Shown in pieces: positions 10,110-22,513 of a stretch of 64,000 nucleotides of DNA (its first letter is position 1; each line of letters opens with the position of its first letter). Origin of the DNA: Paragonimus skrjabini miyazakii (lineage: Eukaryota; Platyhelminthes; Trematoda; Plagiorchiida; Troglotrematidae); NCBI GenBank assembly GCA_014338405.1, contig JTDE01000300.1, positions 147,825-211,824 of the forward strand, in the 5' to 3' direction. A program made the position numbers and the translations under genes. The notes under the pieces were generated by a model, which worked only from the letters and a program-made list of their open reading frames with translations, made no database searches and was not told where the DNA came from.

Positions 10110-11670
10110 CATTGTCCGTCTATGTGTTTACATATGTGCGATTGTCGATTGGCACGGGTACAATAAAAATGGGAACCAAGAGGAGAAGACTGCATCCTGC
10201 AGAACGCAAGTGCCGGTGACAAGTGGCAGCAATGTTTGAGCACCAAACTGCGTAAGCTGGTTTCGATTTATCGGTTAATGGCATGAACGCCCGATAGTTC
10301 AAAGACAACTTCAGATTCTTTGAGGACTGGAGGTAGCGTCCCGCCGTGAAAGCTTCTGCAAGCATTGATGTAGTCTTTGAGACATATACGGACGGTTCTT
10401 GAATTTCTACCAAACACTGACAGAATGGAACGAACCGGACAAAATAAAGCATACAAGGTTGAGCATGAGCGATAGCACGCAAACTGACTATAATCCGTGA
10501 AGTTCAACTGAGATTTCTTTCGACCAACAGAGAGTTTTTAAAAACTTTCAGTGCTGCAAATGTACATGAGATCGGACAAACGGTAGCCTTTCCTATTTTA
10601 AGCATTGGTGTTATGCGCCGTCATCCGGCAGTCAGAAAGTTTGCAATGTCTGAAACATCAAGTGAATAACTCAGTTAGAGTTTGGCATAAAGATTCTGCA
10701 CATTCCTTAAGAATAGTATGCGGTATGCCGAGAAGTCCGTTTGCCTTGCTGGATTTCAACCGGCTGAGTTCGTGAAGGCAGTTGAGCACTCAGGTGGAGC
10801 GAAAGAACCAGTGGAAATCGAAAACGGAAGAAAATGAAGAGGAGTTAATCATAATCTTATTAAAATTAGGGTTGGGTAGTTTGACGTCGACAACAAGCTT
10901 CTCGGCAACACTGTCCTATCCACGCAGTCTTTTCATGATCTGTCGGACCTCGCGGCAGCTTCTGTCACTCAGAACTGTGTTACAGTATGCAGAATTCAAA
11001 CGACTCAGCCCATACTTGACAGAAGTTGATATAGATTTGACAGATAAAAAATCATTTGATTTATAAGCTTTCCCATTCTTCCTCTTGAGTTTTTTGAGGC
11101 AAGGGGAAAAGCCCATCAGCCCAAATTATAATTGTTTTCGAAGGACAGTAAGTGTTGAAGCAAAAATTTGGGTTGCTCGTCAACTGATCATAATAGACAG
11201 ACTAGTCGTAAACGAATAAGCCCGAGTTGGATGACCTGGATAATCTGTCTAAACCTATTGTAGTTGTCAGGAAGAAAATGCCGTTGTATTGTTCCGCAAT
11301 CTCTGTAACGAATAAGTAGCTTATGACCTGCTTGACTGTAAACCATTGGAGGGAGCATCAAGAAAGAGTGATCAAATGAGCCAAATTGGGTGCGCCTGTG
11401 GACTGGGAGCGAATATGCTTCACTATGGAATGCTAAGCCAAAATCCTCATCCAGATGCATGGAAAATCTCTCACTGTTGTACAGGCCAAGTGTAGTTCGA
11501 AAGACGGTGCCAGATTGGTTGAAGTCAGCGCATACAACGAAAAATGATGCGCTATGAACATTCAACAGAGCTACTAGGAAATCGCTAACAAACTTGTCTA
11601 ATTCGATGACGGAACGGAGAGGAGAAGGGTAACGCGTAGTTGACAGTTGACGTTTAATTGTCACATGCGG
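10110..11670 (-). pseudogene. Decayed CR1/L2-like non-LTR retrotransposon (AP endonuclease plus reverse transcriptase remnants)
   Basis: The 158-codon minus-strand frame at 11188-11664 resembles the apurinic endonuclease domain of non-LTR elements. VVCADFN (residues 43-49) is the conserved G/A-D-F-N motif, and GSFDH (95-99) sits where SDH is expected, so a catalytic-site serine appears lost. The usual spacer after it (RHFLPDNYNRF) is followed, after a frame change, by 10916-11116 (LKKLKRKNGKAY, SRLNSAYC), the linker typical of these elements. From 10780 down to about 10120, broken frames carry the start of a reverse transcriptase (LLGIPHTILKECAESLCQ, then a SQFACYRSCSTL-like stretch). Several frameshifts and stops make it non-functional. 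The clade call is by resemblance; the RT catalytic motif is not legible. Confidence 0.6.
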
Positions 11671-11679
11671 GTAAGGAAG

Positions 11680-13355
11680 TAAGGAATTTTGATAGGATGA
11701 ATATATAAAATCCGTTAGCTAATGTGAAATTGGCAACTCAACTTGTCTGGATATTAGAGAGGAAACCAACAAGGAAGAAAGTAGTATAATACCGATCTAA
11801 GCGGAACAATATTAGGCACGATAAATACAAAAAATCTCAGCTGGGATTCCGAGTAAAAAATTTATTATATAGAACCTGTAAACAGGACAATGCGTGGTAG
11901 CAAATTAGCACTGAAGAGTTTGAGCAATACAGTTTAGAATAATGCGAGAATGAGGTCAAAAAGATGGTGAAAACAGACAGTGAACAACACGCCGTTTAAC
12001 AATTCGTCGTTATGCCAGCAGATAAAGTGGTCAAGGGAAGCTACCGAAGAGGTTGATGTTCATTGAACAAGAGATAAGTCTAGTGGACCAATACGAAGCG
12101 AAAGGCTGTGGCAGAATATTGGAAAAGTGAGGTTTTGTTTACAGCCAGTAAAAAAGGGCGATTGGGTCAACAAAAAACACTGGACCTAAAGATGCACTTC
12201 ATGAGAGAACCAATATAGGCGTGAAGTGTAAGTATTAAGTAAATGAATCAAAACCTCTCACACTCCAGAAGGAAAATTGTCCGACAGTCAAGCGTCTGCT
12301 GTCTGAAATAGAAAGTTGCAGCACTTTATCAACACGAGTGTATATATGAAACAGAACAAAATATAGGATAGATAAAACTACAATTTATGACGTACAAATA
12401 TACGGATGATCACTATTTTAAGTCTGACCAATCACAGAAGCCAACATATCAACACTGTGCAATTGAACAAACAAGGGATTGCTATGCAATCATTGTGTCA
12501 ATGTGTATCGCACAGTGTTTGCAACTTTAATGTATAAGATTTGTAAATATGGACGTATGCTCAGAGCTAATGTCAACAGTGTCATATCTGGCTTTTTGAA
12601 ATATCTCAAACAATTTAAAGTGACGTGCACAGTTGAGCTGCATTCATTCACCACTTCTTGTACCAACTGTGCACACATCATATAAGGAAGAAGATGCATA
12701 CATCTGGACAATAAAAAGTGATGTCGGCCAGTGATTGGAGCTAGAAAATTGAAGGAGAATAGCAAACTAGTTGATGTTAGCCTATCTAACATTGCCGTAC
12801 GATGGGATGACTACCACTGGGTTTGAGCTGCTCAGGTGTAGGTGGAGATTACAAACGGATATTCGAAATTAAGAAACTGTAAGCTGGTACCACAATCTTA
12901 TACCCACTGTTTGGTCTGAGGTCATGACCGAGTTAGACAATGTCAAACGAGGAAGCGGATTACGTTTTGCAGAATGTCCTTCTGCTAACGGAATCTCCGA
13001 AAATCGTTCATGCATGGTTTATTCCATACTGTGTTACTTGTAGGTGGCATTTAGTCTATACTGTTACTGGATCGTTCAGTAAAATGACTCCAGTTACCTA
13101 CAATTTAAAAAGAGACATTATGCATACTTCAAAATACCACCATAACTCAGTACTGTCGATATTTATGACCCATTGAGTGAGTCTTTAAACCCTGGTTTAT
13201 AAAACTGCTGCTAAGTGAGGATGATGCTTAGGTTGAGGTTTTACAATCGATTGCAAATAATTTGACTTATCTTATTGTTTCTGTCAACAAAAAAATGCAT
13301 CTTTGGAGTATATATAGACTCAAGGAAATAAAACTTGTCTGTAAATATATAAAAT
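11680..13355. other. Unannotated sequence
   Basis: No identifiable feature. Frames at 12479-12792 on both strands and at 12940-13176 show no motif. Confidence 0.4.
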
Positions 13356-13361
13356 GATGAA

Positions 13362-13558
13362 TTAACTGTTTGTAGCACTTCTTGTTTTTAACCCAACAAA
13401 TATCGGAGAAGCATCTAGTATAGCTTCATACTCTGGGTGATTTAGGTCACCGAAGACAGAAGTTTCCATGACAGTATACTCCTTCTTTTGTTCCGCATTC
13501 CCTGTCCGGCGGCTACTAACACGGTCAGTGAGATTACGTGACAATAAAAATTTTGTAT
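13362..13558 (-). CDS. Candidate terminal exon of an unrecognised host gene
   Basis: On the minus strand a run ending TTCATATCTGCAG (an acceptable 3' splice site) is followed by 197 nt that stay open for 64 codons to a TAA. The peptide is hydrophilic and protein-like (SRNLTDRVSSRRTGNAEQ ... HPEYEAILDASPIF) with no simple-sequence bias. The exon would start in phase 2. I do not recognise the protein. No AATAAA is visible shortly downstream, which weakens the case. It could equally be a remnant of a mobile element or chance. Confidence 0.25.
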
Positions 13559-13569
13559 CTGCAGATATG

Positions 13570-14920
13570 AATAACTTTCAGTTTGTCTTTCAGATGGATA
13601 AGCATTTTTTTTGAGACACTGAAGCTGACCCCCATTTTTAAAACCATGTGCTTTTTCTACTAAATGTCGACGGTTTTGTATGGAGAATCCAATTTTTGTA
13701 AGTCTTAAGAACAACAGAACAACAGCTGTTGATACAAACGAGGTTTACTGCAAAGTGGTTTACAATTATCACTTAGTAAGATTGACTTCATTTGGTTGCT
13801 ACACAATTACAAACCTAGGGAAGACACAACTTAAATGGAGCGGTGTTGAAATCGAAATGGTTATTATCACTGACCAATGTGAATTGCACCTACAAATCGA
13901 GTTTTCCGGTGAATCGATAAACTGCAATTAATTCTTTATTTTTCACGAGTGTCTAGACGAATATGACTGACTAGCTTAGAATAGAATAAGATATAGACGT
14001 TGATTACTATGAATCTTTGCAACAGAGATTGCTGGCTATACCTGAAAAGACCAAAAAAGGTGATGGATAACACAGATGTTGCTTGATAAAACTGATATGA
14101 GAAAAACGATACGAATGAAACTGTGCATTCATGGCAAGGTGGTGGGCCATAGTTTAGGTATCCATGAAAGGTCGATTTTCACAAGGTAATCTCAAATCAC
14201 AAAGTCAGGTTTGAAATCTTCTACGAATACCGCTGTTGTACAAGTGTCGTAATGAACAATACATATTTCGGACTAGAGGTCATATCACCCCCACAGGTAA
14301 GGAGCACAAGAAGATTTTCTTCCAAAAACGGAGGTTCATTTAGTTGACCTGGTTGGCTGGAATCATTGTAGCATGCATTGAGTAGACGGTTCAACATCTG
14401 CACCTGATAATCTTGTGAGTATGTTAGTGAGGAAGCTTTAATTTCTTACGGGAAACAAGAATTGGTATTTTTTGCAAGGTAAGCTGCAAACTCAGTTACA
14501 CACTCAGATTATATCTGTTGGATTGCTGAAAGTTGTGAACCGATAGCGCAGTGAACGAACGTTTCAACGAGGTAGCAACTTAGTCAACGACGAACACAAC
14601 AATTCAGTCAGTGGTTTGAGTGCTACCGGAGAACGCGTTTTTCTACGATTATATCACATCTTAAGTTGTCATACAACATATCTCTGATATCTGCGTAGAA
14701 TAAAATTCACTTGATAATAGTCCACTGGTAAGGTAATGTAACTTCAGAGTGACCAAACAGAAAAGTAAAAATTTGCCTTCTGACTTTTAACTTTTCGCAC
14801 ATCTTGATGAGTAAAGTACAAATCGTTTTGCTGGTTTACATATGTTTTGACTACAATAGATCGAACTGATGGTAGTTTCTTAACATACGTGTAAATGAGG
14901 GTTAAGCTGTGATAATTCAG
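13570..14920. other. Unannotated sequence
   Basis: No recognisable feature; the frames at 13680-13931 and 14221-14403 are motif-free. Confidence 0.4.
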
Positions 14921-14924
14921 TTTT

Positions 14925-15130
14925 ATCTAATACATAGTCATTGGCGCAGTGGTTAACCCTGTTGGACTGAGGAATACGTGGACCTGAGTTCGGAATCTTG
15001 CTGCAGCCAGGATATATCTTACAGCTGAGACATTAAAAAAGCTTATTATACCTTTTCGATTGGCTGACTTAATCGTTTTTGCGAATGAGAAAACTGCAAG
15101 CAACTGTGAACCACGTTGAGCCTATGAAAA
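14925..15130 (+). repeat. Hammerhead-SINE copy, decayed
   Basis: The A-box part GTCATTGGCGCAGTGGTTAA (14938-14957) is well kept. A B-box remnant (TGAGTTCGGAATC), a CAGCCAGGATAT lead-in and a GTGAACCACGTTGAG tail follow in order. The ribozyme region is too mutated to fold (CTGAGAC in place of CTGANGA, no GAAA). Confidence 0.6.
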
Positions 15131-15614
15131 CCAACCTCAAGACTATTTATCTTGTAATTTGTGTGCAGTACTGACGTGCTCCGCAAAATGCAAATTTGAT
15201 CAGTATGATAATACTATGTACAATTCCGTTAGCTAAACCGAATGACCAGATTCTAACCGCTCCATTAAAATTGCTGCTCACAGTCTTAGCAAATGAGCAA
15301 AAAGTTAGCATCCATTGTCAACTTTAAACTATGTTCATTTGACTTGTTTTGTAATTTCAGTTTGCTAACACCTGCCAAGTAGCATTCTAACACATCTTGA
15401 GCAGTTTTTAATGTACTTACAAACTAAACGGTATTCACGATTGTTCGCATCTTCCGTTTACACATAGAACCTTAGACCTCAACCTACCAAAAAACAGCGC
15501 ATGCCAGAGCTCTTCAATAGTGTGTCTCACTGATACTCGAGATTTTGAACTACAACACTGCCCATAGGCTGACATGGCCAAACGTTTGAATATGAAAATA
15601 CGGTCGTGAACACT

Positions 15615-15835
15615 ATACCGTCAATAATGCAGTAGTTAACACAATTGCCTCATTTTGGTTTTATCGGAAATCCGAACCATTTTAGGGCACGGATTTACTC
15701 TACCAAATTGCTTTGAAAAAAGTCGAAACTGAAATACCTTCTTTCTTTCAAGAAGGGGTGACTAAAATGTCTGTGGAAACACAAAGCTGCAATTATTCGT
15801 GTGATGTTCGATTTATCTTAGCTAAAATCCTTTGG
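15615..15835 (+). repeat. Hammerhead-SINE copy, decayed
   Basis: CCGTCAATAATGCAGTAGTTAACAC, TTGCCTCAT, AAATCCGAACC and later GTCGAAACT, GTGATGTTCGATTTAT follow the family's order. The sequence between them has drifted, and the ribozyme core is lost. An AAGAAGGGGTGACT segment matches the family's AAAGGGGCCGACT. Confidence 0.55.
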
Positions 15836-15954
15836 TAATAACCAGAATTATTTTGAACAAAAAGCGTCTAACGTGCAACGGACATTTGTTTATTTAAATA
15901 GCTGATTTGTTTACTAAAGAGCAACTGTTCTGAAATTCAAGTAGATTTACTTCT

Positions 15955-16052
15955 AGTAAAAATGTTTCTTTTCGAAAGGGGCCGACTGGAAAGTCTATGG
16001 GGATGCGACAGCTGCGATCAATTGTGGGTGATGTTCAACTTGAAAAAAAAAA
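15955..16052 (+). repeat. Hammerhead-SINE 3' fragment with an A-rich end
   Basis: The sequence TTTCTTTTCGAAAGGGGCCGACTGG, then GGGATGCGACAGCTGCGATC and GTGGGTGATGTTCAACTTG, is the family's 3' tail, well preserved. It ends in a run of A (about 12) at 16040-16052. The fragment starts just after the ribozyme cleavage point, in the TTCTTTTCG segment, so it could be a 5'-truncated insertion of a cleaved transcript. The A run may be a retrotransposition tail or internal drift. Confidence 0.7.
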
Positions 16053-16059
16053 AATGTTT

Positions 16060-17760
16060 AGGCTATCGATATTTCTAAATTGCATATAAATATTTAACAA
16101 GTTTCTCAAAGCGTATAATAATCTGAGAGATGACACGGGATGTCAATACCGAACACTGTTTACAACTGCACAATAGCTTTGCCAACGGGATCTGGAGTAA
16201 GTGTTACGGTTTAATATACACTAGTGTTCAAATTCCCGCCTAATTATTCTGGCTATTGCAATCAGAGATAGGCTTTATATCCAGGAATTGATTTGTTTAG
16301 CATGGCGCATAAAACCAGTATTTTTCATCTGACGTCCTGTCTTTCTCAAGTGTTCAAGTTCCTAATGCAGGCTGATCAAATTTATATTTTACCATATAGG
16401 TTAAATTACTATGGCAGAATAAAAATACTCCAATTAATCGTAGCAGTGAGTTATAATCATCTACTTAACTATCTATGCAACATAGCACACTTCAGACTTA
16501 TTTACACAACTCATGTATGTGTTTGGACTTAAGACTGAGAGTTAGATATCTTGATAAATCGAGATAATATAAAACTTGCCATCGTTAGGTGCATTATAGC
16601 GAACATTTATTTAATTCATACCAGACTGTAATATCCACTGACGAAGTGGGAAATGTAAAGTTGACTGACGAGTCCACACTGAGGGATAACTGAACGGAAC
16701 CTGGAGGACAATAAAAACTTCTGGAATCAATACGTTCGGAGAAAAGAAATGTTACAATCGAGCGGTCCTAACGGAACGTTTATGTGTGCCAGGTTTTTGA
16801 CACAGCACAGTCACTTCATGATGATGTAGATTAGTGTTCATTCCTGATCATATCAGTGATGTGCACCAGTAACAGTCAGTTACGCGAACGAAACAGCGTG
16901 CTTAATGCTTTGTAGTGAGTAAGAACGCATTGAACTGTTCAACCAACTGAGAAAGATTCGTTCATATATGGACACTGCTCAATTTGCATCACTCATATTA
17001 CCTCAGTACTTAACGATTTATGGTGAAAGTACTTTTGATAAATCCACATTTACCATTGTCTTTAATAATAGCATTTACCTACCAATGGTCCGCTTTAAAA
17101 ATGTGAACGTTAAGATTAAACAAAAAAACAGTGTGGGAATAACTAACTGAGTTTGATTCAGTGATTAGGCGACATCTTAGGAAAGCATACATAAGTGCTT
17201 CAAGTTTGCATTATGCTAAGGGGACAGGAGATCGACAAATCACTGAACTTAAACTGTTGAGAGTGTTTTCTAAAGACTAAACACCTTACGATGGATTTAA
17301 CAGGCATTTTTTTGGAAGCAACGTAAGAAACCCCTGAGGATTAAAAGACCTATGTTCGATTGTACTTTCATCCAAGTTTTCTAAAACCCACTTTGTTGAA
17401 GATTAGACAAAAACAAAGTTGGAGGATAGAATCAAAATCTATAAGGTTGAAAATAGATTTAAAGTTGTTTAGTTATATGCTGTTTTGAATACTCTCGCAG
17501 AAAAGTTTAAAACTATGGCTGTTAACAAAAACCAGCAACAGTCACTCATTTGTTTGTTGTGACATCTATCCTTTTAGAAATCATTATGCTACGTAGACGA
17601 CTATAAAACATTAATACGATGAGTTTCCGTTTCGTTTCCTGAGAAATAACTAAAATTTGGTAAATATACATTAAACATTTCTCAGAGCTGACCGCAGCTT
17701 TCGCACCTAGATAATCAGTTTTTATCGGAAAGAAACACGACTCAAAGCCCGCCATTGTTA
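16060..17760. other. Unannotated AT-rich sequence
   Basis: No recognisable gene or repeat. Confidence 0.4.
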
Positions 17761-17764
17761 AAGC

Positions 17765-17880
17765 CCACCGGTAGTGTCTGTCATAACCACTGCCAGGATT
17801 CGAATATCTTCTGAAATTTCATGAGATATCCGTGCTGATCACCGCATTGTTAGCTTTCCGCTGCGCACAACAGAAATGCT
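17765..17880 (-). repeat. Hammerhead-SINE fragment, decayed
   Basis: On the minus strand, AATGCGGTGATC, CACGG, TCTCATGAAA, ATTCGAATCCTGGCAGTGG and GACACTAC follow the family's promoter half in order. The ribozyme itself is absent. Confidence 0.5.
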
Positions 17881-18107
17881 ATAACTGAAGTCATCTTTGC
17901 TTGCCAGATCATCTCGACACCGTGAAGTTGGAATGATGTAGGTTAACAAGAGTGCAAATTGACTTTACCGCCCACCAAAAGATGCTGACTGAAAAATTTA
18001 CCCGCGTGCAAAATCTGTTAACATCGAATCTCATACTGTTCACCAGTATATCAAACCTCCCTTGATTAAATCAGAAATTGCGACCGACTTAGAAGCCCTA
18101 TCTTTGG

Positions 18108-18300
18108 GGCTACTGACTGGAGTTAACGGATAATAACTGCCTCTTACCGAGAGAAACGGGTATTCTTGGCATTACCCACAAGCTTATGTGGCCGATTGTT
18201 CACATGATATTTTACACATGTTTAATATGAGGTCAATGCTTTATCGGTCAACAGGATTACCATCAGAAGTCATGGCCGACCGCGGCTAAGCAGTAGTTTG
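18108..18300 (+). repeat. Hammerhead-SINE copy, decayed 5' part
   Basis: CTGGAGTTAACGGATAATAACTG, GGCATTACCCACAAGC, GTTCACATGATA and TATGAGGTCAATGC follow the family leader. A promoter remnant comes next, and the similarity ends before the ribozyme. Confidence 0.6.
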
Positions 18301-18309
18301 TTTATGTAA

Positions 18310-20620
18310 ACTGTTCTAAAGTTTCATTAATATTTGTTTGCACAACCCGCGGCCTCATATATATGTTTTAAAAATCACGGTTTCCTGAACGGTTACCAAA
18401 CAGTTGGAGTCACATCCTTTCTGAGGAAACTCATAGTTTACTAACTATTGGTTGCGCAACTCCAGTGAAAATCGGTTTTATAGAGTCTTTCTGGAGAAGT
18501 ATACGTCGTGTTTCATATGAGGTTCGCTAAAAGCAAATATTTTTCTATAGCTTTTAGGTTGAATCATGTCTACATTACAAATAAACTAGATAATTCGAGA
18601 TTGACAAAGCAAAATAAGTCAATGACATTTGTGTGAGATGTAAATGGTGGGCTATTGGATGCCCGTAAATTTCAATGTTCAACTTGTAGAGGTTGAAGGA
18701 ATGTGGTGATATTTTGCGCATGGTTAAAGATCATGTTAATTGGCTATATGTCAATCAGATATACAGCAAGATACAATATTATACAGAGTAAACTATGCAC
18801 AAAAAATATCGTGATGCGCGTTCATACAGCTCACAATTTTGTACACATGATGAGGATATTCGTATTGAACGTGGCTTGTAAGTGTTCACTTCAAAATAGT
18901 TGTACTGGTATGACTCGTCAAGTCGTAATTATTTATTGTGTGCCCGGTAAGCAATATGCAAGTGCAATCTTTTTAACGCCCTTCTCAAACTAATAGGATG
19001 ATTAGGAAAATGCTTCCAACTACTGAGTTTGAGTACACTGTATCTTGATTGAGTAATACGGTATAGATGATAGTTGTAGACAAAGTATATGTTGACTTTA
19101 TTATTTCATGGTCAGAGAACTTAATCCGAGTTACGAAATATCTGTGTACAATCGCTGAATGGGTCATCCGCTTGACGTTTATAGAGATTATTTGTGCCGG
19201 AAATGGACCTCAACTATTTAGGAGACAATACTTTGCATGGTTACTCCAATATAATTGTGCAGATTAATAAGCGTTTTAGTTAGATTTTATTTTTTGGATA
19301 AACCACACCCGATGATGATCAGCAAATGCTTATTACTTAATTAATAAAAACAAGATTTGCTGACTTTCTTTTGGTTAAATCCAAGGAATTCAAATGTTTA
19401 CATCTGGTCTGTTGTGTTCGACAGCCTAACCGAAACAATTTTGAGAATGAGTGGTCTAAAATGCCAAAATGCTAATGAGTTTTCCGTATGCTTCCTCGTG
19501 GGACTGTTTCGGTCTCTCTGAAAAAGCCGTTCGATTGTTGTCACAGATGTCATTCATTAGATTGTGGTATCGCTTACTAATTTCTCATCATCACATACAT
19601 AAATGTTCAATGTTTACTTATAGGATTCACCCACTTGCAGAACGCTGAGAAATGGGGTGACCTCCAGACTACTGTGGTCAAAGTCTGCAATGACTCACAC
19701 GTTTTTGTTTGGACGATGTCCACGATAAATTGGTTTGCTGTCTCGGGACATGCGTAATTCAACGAATACACCGCCAAGTTTCTCTCTAAATGACAGCTTC
19801 ACAATTTGTTTTCAGTTGAGCATTACAAAATATAATTAAGTCAAGGGAGTTGTGGCCCTAAATAAATGTGCTTTCTGACAATTTTAGATTTAAATGTATA
19901 CGTTAAATGAACACTTTTGAATGAAATGGTGACCGCCACAGATAAGCTAGTTCTTTTAGAAGGTTTGAACAAATCACTTAAAGTGCAGAACATTCTAAAT
20001 TCGTGTATCTGTTATCAACCTATCACTATCATATACACAGCACCGTTAATCGGCATATACCTTGAATCATTGTATCAAGAAAGTCACCAACTTTTGCTTA
20101 TGGACGACTTATTTTGAACAATCGAAGCCATTATGTGGTGACAAACTGTAACACATCCGGTACGTAGCAAGACGCATAAAAGGAAAGGATATAGTCTTTC
20201 TGTTAGCCCTTCCGTCGTCATGATGTATTTGCTGCGGTTATTTGTGCCAATGTGGCGTTTCGGTTGCACAAATAAATAGGCACATTTACGCAACTGTTTG
20301 TTCCTTCCGGTTTTTATTGTGCCTCTTGCATCCATTTGTGTTTTTGTGTTGCAAACAGTTATATGCTGGTAACTGTAGTGAGACTTGATCCCGATATGCC
20401 GACCACGCTGAAGTTGAATGTACTCACAAATTCTTGGTCCCACCAGTCACACGATTTTAAACTGTTGTAAATCTTAGCTCATTAGAATCTACCGTTGGTT
20501 ATTTTCAAGTAGCAGAGGATCTTATTCACCACAAAAGGGGGGACCTCAATAATTAATCAAAGCATTTACATTTCCATAAACCTTACAGCCAGCTTCTTTC
20601 GGAAATAAGTAACATAATTG
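18310..20620. other. Unannotated sequence
   Basis: Motif-free frames at 18703-19267 and 20084-20443. No repeat recognised. Confidence 0.4.
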
Positions 20621-20629
20621 TTTCATTCA

Positions 20630-20765
20630 CACAAGGTCTGTTCAATAATGCGCGTTTGTCGCAACCTGAAGTTGCAACTCGGTGTCCCTCTTCCAAGGGA
20701 CAACAGTGTTGACCATTACGCCATTGACCTCGCCTTAGGTACACATGAAATATCTTATTGTTGTA
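20630..20765 (-). repeat. Hammerhead-SINE fragment, tRNA-like part
   Basis: On the minus strand, TGTACCTAAGGCGAGGTCAATGG then CGTAATGGTCAACACTGTTG is the family's A-box region with few changes. The B-box region and ribozyme cannot be aligned. The overlapping 126-codon minus-strand frame (20583-20963) runs through this repeat and is not counted as a gene. Confidence 0.6.
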
Positions 20766-20769
20766 AACC

Positions 20770-22500
20770 CTCGAAACAATACGGTAGTTCGTCCTCGATA
20801 AAGCAATGCGCTTGGTAAAATTCGGATTCTCCTCCTGGCAATAATTAACAGGGAACATCTCTGTCCCGTAAATAAGGCGACTGTCCTCATAATTGCTCTC
20901 GAAACAAACCAAAAGACGGGCGCAAAGTGCAGCTTTGTTTCGCTCCAAAAACGTGTGTGACAAGGAGGAAATTACAAGGTATTTATATGATGCATAGTGA
21001 CCTAAAAAAATTTTCGAATCGAAAAGTCCAAGGACAATTACCGAAAATACTAGTTGAGGCCACTAATCCATCAATGAGCATGGTAGGATAAAGGTCGAAC
21101 CTGTAAATAAATAACGAGGGTTACCTCTCGACTGTTCTGGACAGTACCGCTCATTCGGATTGGATAAATCGTTTTCTCGAGGAAGGAGGCGATTTTAGAC
21201 GGAAAAATCGGACTCGCTACGCTTGTGAGTGATACTCAGGCTGCCTGATTGCCTAGATAGAGGGCGCAGAGATCGTTTGGCTAGCTATAGTTGATGACAA
21301 CACAGTTAAAAGTTTTCTTTAGGTTGAAAGTACAGAAGCCATTTGTTCGTTGCGCGATATTTTGACAGAGGGTGAGGAATACAGAATTTTGATCCTTGTC
21401 AGTTGAACATCATTCATATCTGATCGTAGCTCCAGCATTCTTTCCAACTATTCGTAAGAATAATCTGTGGTGTCACATAAACGGTTAGCCTATAGTATTT
21501 GGCTGCCAGACGATTGGCGTTAGCTTTTCACCCGCAGAAACTATAGTGATGTGAACACATCTGATAAATGATGCTGTTTCCCTCAACCAACCTGGACACA
21601 TATTGGAGAGTTGTATTTCGTGAACATTCCGGATTTACGGTTGTATGTGCAAAGTACAAAATTCTGTGAGATGTCCCTCAGTCCACAGTGGCAAAAATAT
21701 GGACTACCATTCTCTGATTAATCCCTAATTACTCACGGTGTTGTAAAGCTGTACTACACAGTAGTTGATCCGTGGTAACTCTGTAGTTCCCGACATTTCA
21801 CTATTACATCTCAGGTTTCTCTACAGTATTCATTTTTCAATAACACATTTCACAGGAAGTACATCAGTATTTTTGAGTCCAAGAGACTCATCCACGTTGT
21901 CGCGGATCGTGTATTACCGCACTACTACTCAAATCGAATTGCATTATGAAGTTAAAATGAAGTATTTATCCAAACTCTTACCTCAGTTATGTCATGAGGG
22001 TGCCATTTACCATAAAAGCAGGAGATTGAAGGATTGTTATCCGGTACAGTCAATGACAGTGACAACCACGTATATGTGTGTGTAACTCGAGGATTCTATG
22101 TTTGAACCTTTGCATTGCAGCATAAAAATGACAGTGATATTTTATGGAACTCTTCTACAGAGTGAAGTTTACCGTATGATCAATAGCTTTTAATAACTTC
22201 ACTGTGTCTAAGACTATATTTAATTAAAAACAAGCACAATAGTTTGGAAGATTTCGTTGACTATGTTCGTTACATATGATTGTTTAAATAGATTTGAAAC
22301 TTGATTAATCATATCACGGAAACTAAGTAAACATAACTTTGTGACAATGTACCAAAAAACATTCACATTCAGATGTTACACAAACATCTACCGTTCAGAC
22401 AGTGTGTTACAAAACTAAACGTTTTCAGCTAGCATTTCAAAAGTAGCAGAAGTTGATTTCCATCAGCTGAACGTTTTTTTAAAATTACTTGTTTATTTAT
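20770..22500. other. Unannotated sequence
   Basis: No recognisable feature. The 106-codon frame at 21765-22085 carries no motif. Confidence 0.4.
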
Positions 22501-22513
22501 ATATAGAGCAGAC

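Noticed and set aside
20583..20963. 126-codon minus-strand frame
   Set aside because: It runs through a hammerhead-repeat fragment and carries no protein motif.
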